From Nitrospira sp. (GTDB lineage: Bacteria > Nitrospirota > Thermodesulfovibrionia > Thermodesulfovibrionales > SM23-35): a stretch of 6,227 nucleotides of DNA. The DNA is taken from contig VGWZ01000117.1 of assembly GCA_016873595.1 (NCBI GenBank), forward strand, positions 1-6,227, read 5' to 3'. The notes beneath the pieces are model-generated. The model did not search any database, was not told the DNA's origin, and worked only from the letters and a program-made list of their open reading frames with translations. Both the position numbers and the translations under genes were made by a program. Positions 6,181 to 6,227 of the stretch are shown here, one piece after another (position 1 is the stretch's first letter; every line of letters starts with the position of its first letter).

Positions 6181-6227
6181 ATTCTCTGGCTTGACCAGAG
6201 AATCCAGGGTTTCCCGTGAAAACGGGA
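6181..6227. repeat. Paired small palindromes, probably a dispersed intergenic repeat running off the window
   Basis: ATTCTCTGG (6181-6189) and CCAGAGAAT (6195-6203) are perfect 9-bp inverted arms around the 5-nt loop CTTGA. Just after it, TCCCGT (6212-6217) and ACGGGA (6222-6227) form a 6-bp stem with a GAAA loop that stops exactly at the window edge, so it may be longer. The arrangement GTCATTC...GAATCCAG around the first palindrome resembles the GTCATTCCCG...CGGGAATCCAG type palindromic intergenic units seen in many bacterial genomes. This could also mark the 3' end of the neighbouring transcription unit. Confidence 0.65.

Overview
The window holds most of an outer-membrane biogenesis / lipid A operon, read entirely from the minus strand (right to left in window coordinates). 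In transcription order it is bamA (outer-membrane protein insertase), skp/ompH (periplasmic chaperone), lpxD, fabZ, lpxA and lpxI, with lpxI cut by the left window edge. The order bamA-skp-lpxD-fabZ-lpxA is the classic Gram-negative arrangement. The host is therefore a diderm, LPS-making bacterium. The use of LpxI instead of LpxH, the modest GC content, the GTG start and the BamA style would fit a Nitrospirota or 'Deltaproteobacteria'-like lineage, but this is a guess, not a phylogenetic result.

Layout from right to left. 6181-6227 carries two small palindromes at the window edge that look like a dispersed intergenic repeat. 6063-6180 is AT-rich with no gene that I can see. 6032-6062 holds a plausible extended -10 promoter for bamA. 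bamA (6003-3760) and skp (3736-3200) each have a perfect AGGAGG ribosome binding site and lie 23 bp apart. A 64-bp gap follows (3136-3199), containing a 12-bp GC-rich stem that starts directly after the skp stop and reaches into the lpxD GTG start codon. A 14-codon reading frame lies in its loop and descending arm and ends on that start codon. lpxD (3135-2113) overlaps fabZ (2116-1682) by ATGA, and fabZ is 5 bp from lpxA (1676-897). The 120-bp lpxA-lpxI gap is almost filled by a degenerate 7-bp-periodic repeat that changes orientation part-way to form a long imperfect hairpin. lpxI then runs from 776 off the left edge.

Together, LpxA, LpxD and LpxI catalyse early steps of lipid A synthesis (LpxC, which acts between LpxA and LpxD, is not in the window). 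FabZ supplies the fatty-acid elongation cycle that makes the hydroxyacyl-ACP donors used by LpxA and LpxD. Skp and BamA deliver and insert beta-barrel proteins into the outer membrane that this lipid A builds. All six proteins belong to known families and their key residues appear intact. The unexplained material is in the spacers: the lpxD leader structure and the heptad array before lpxI.
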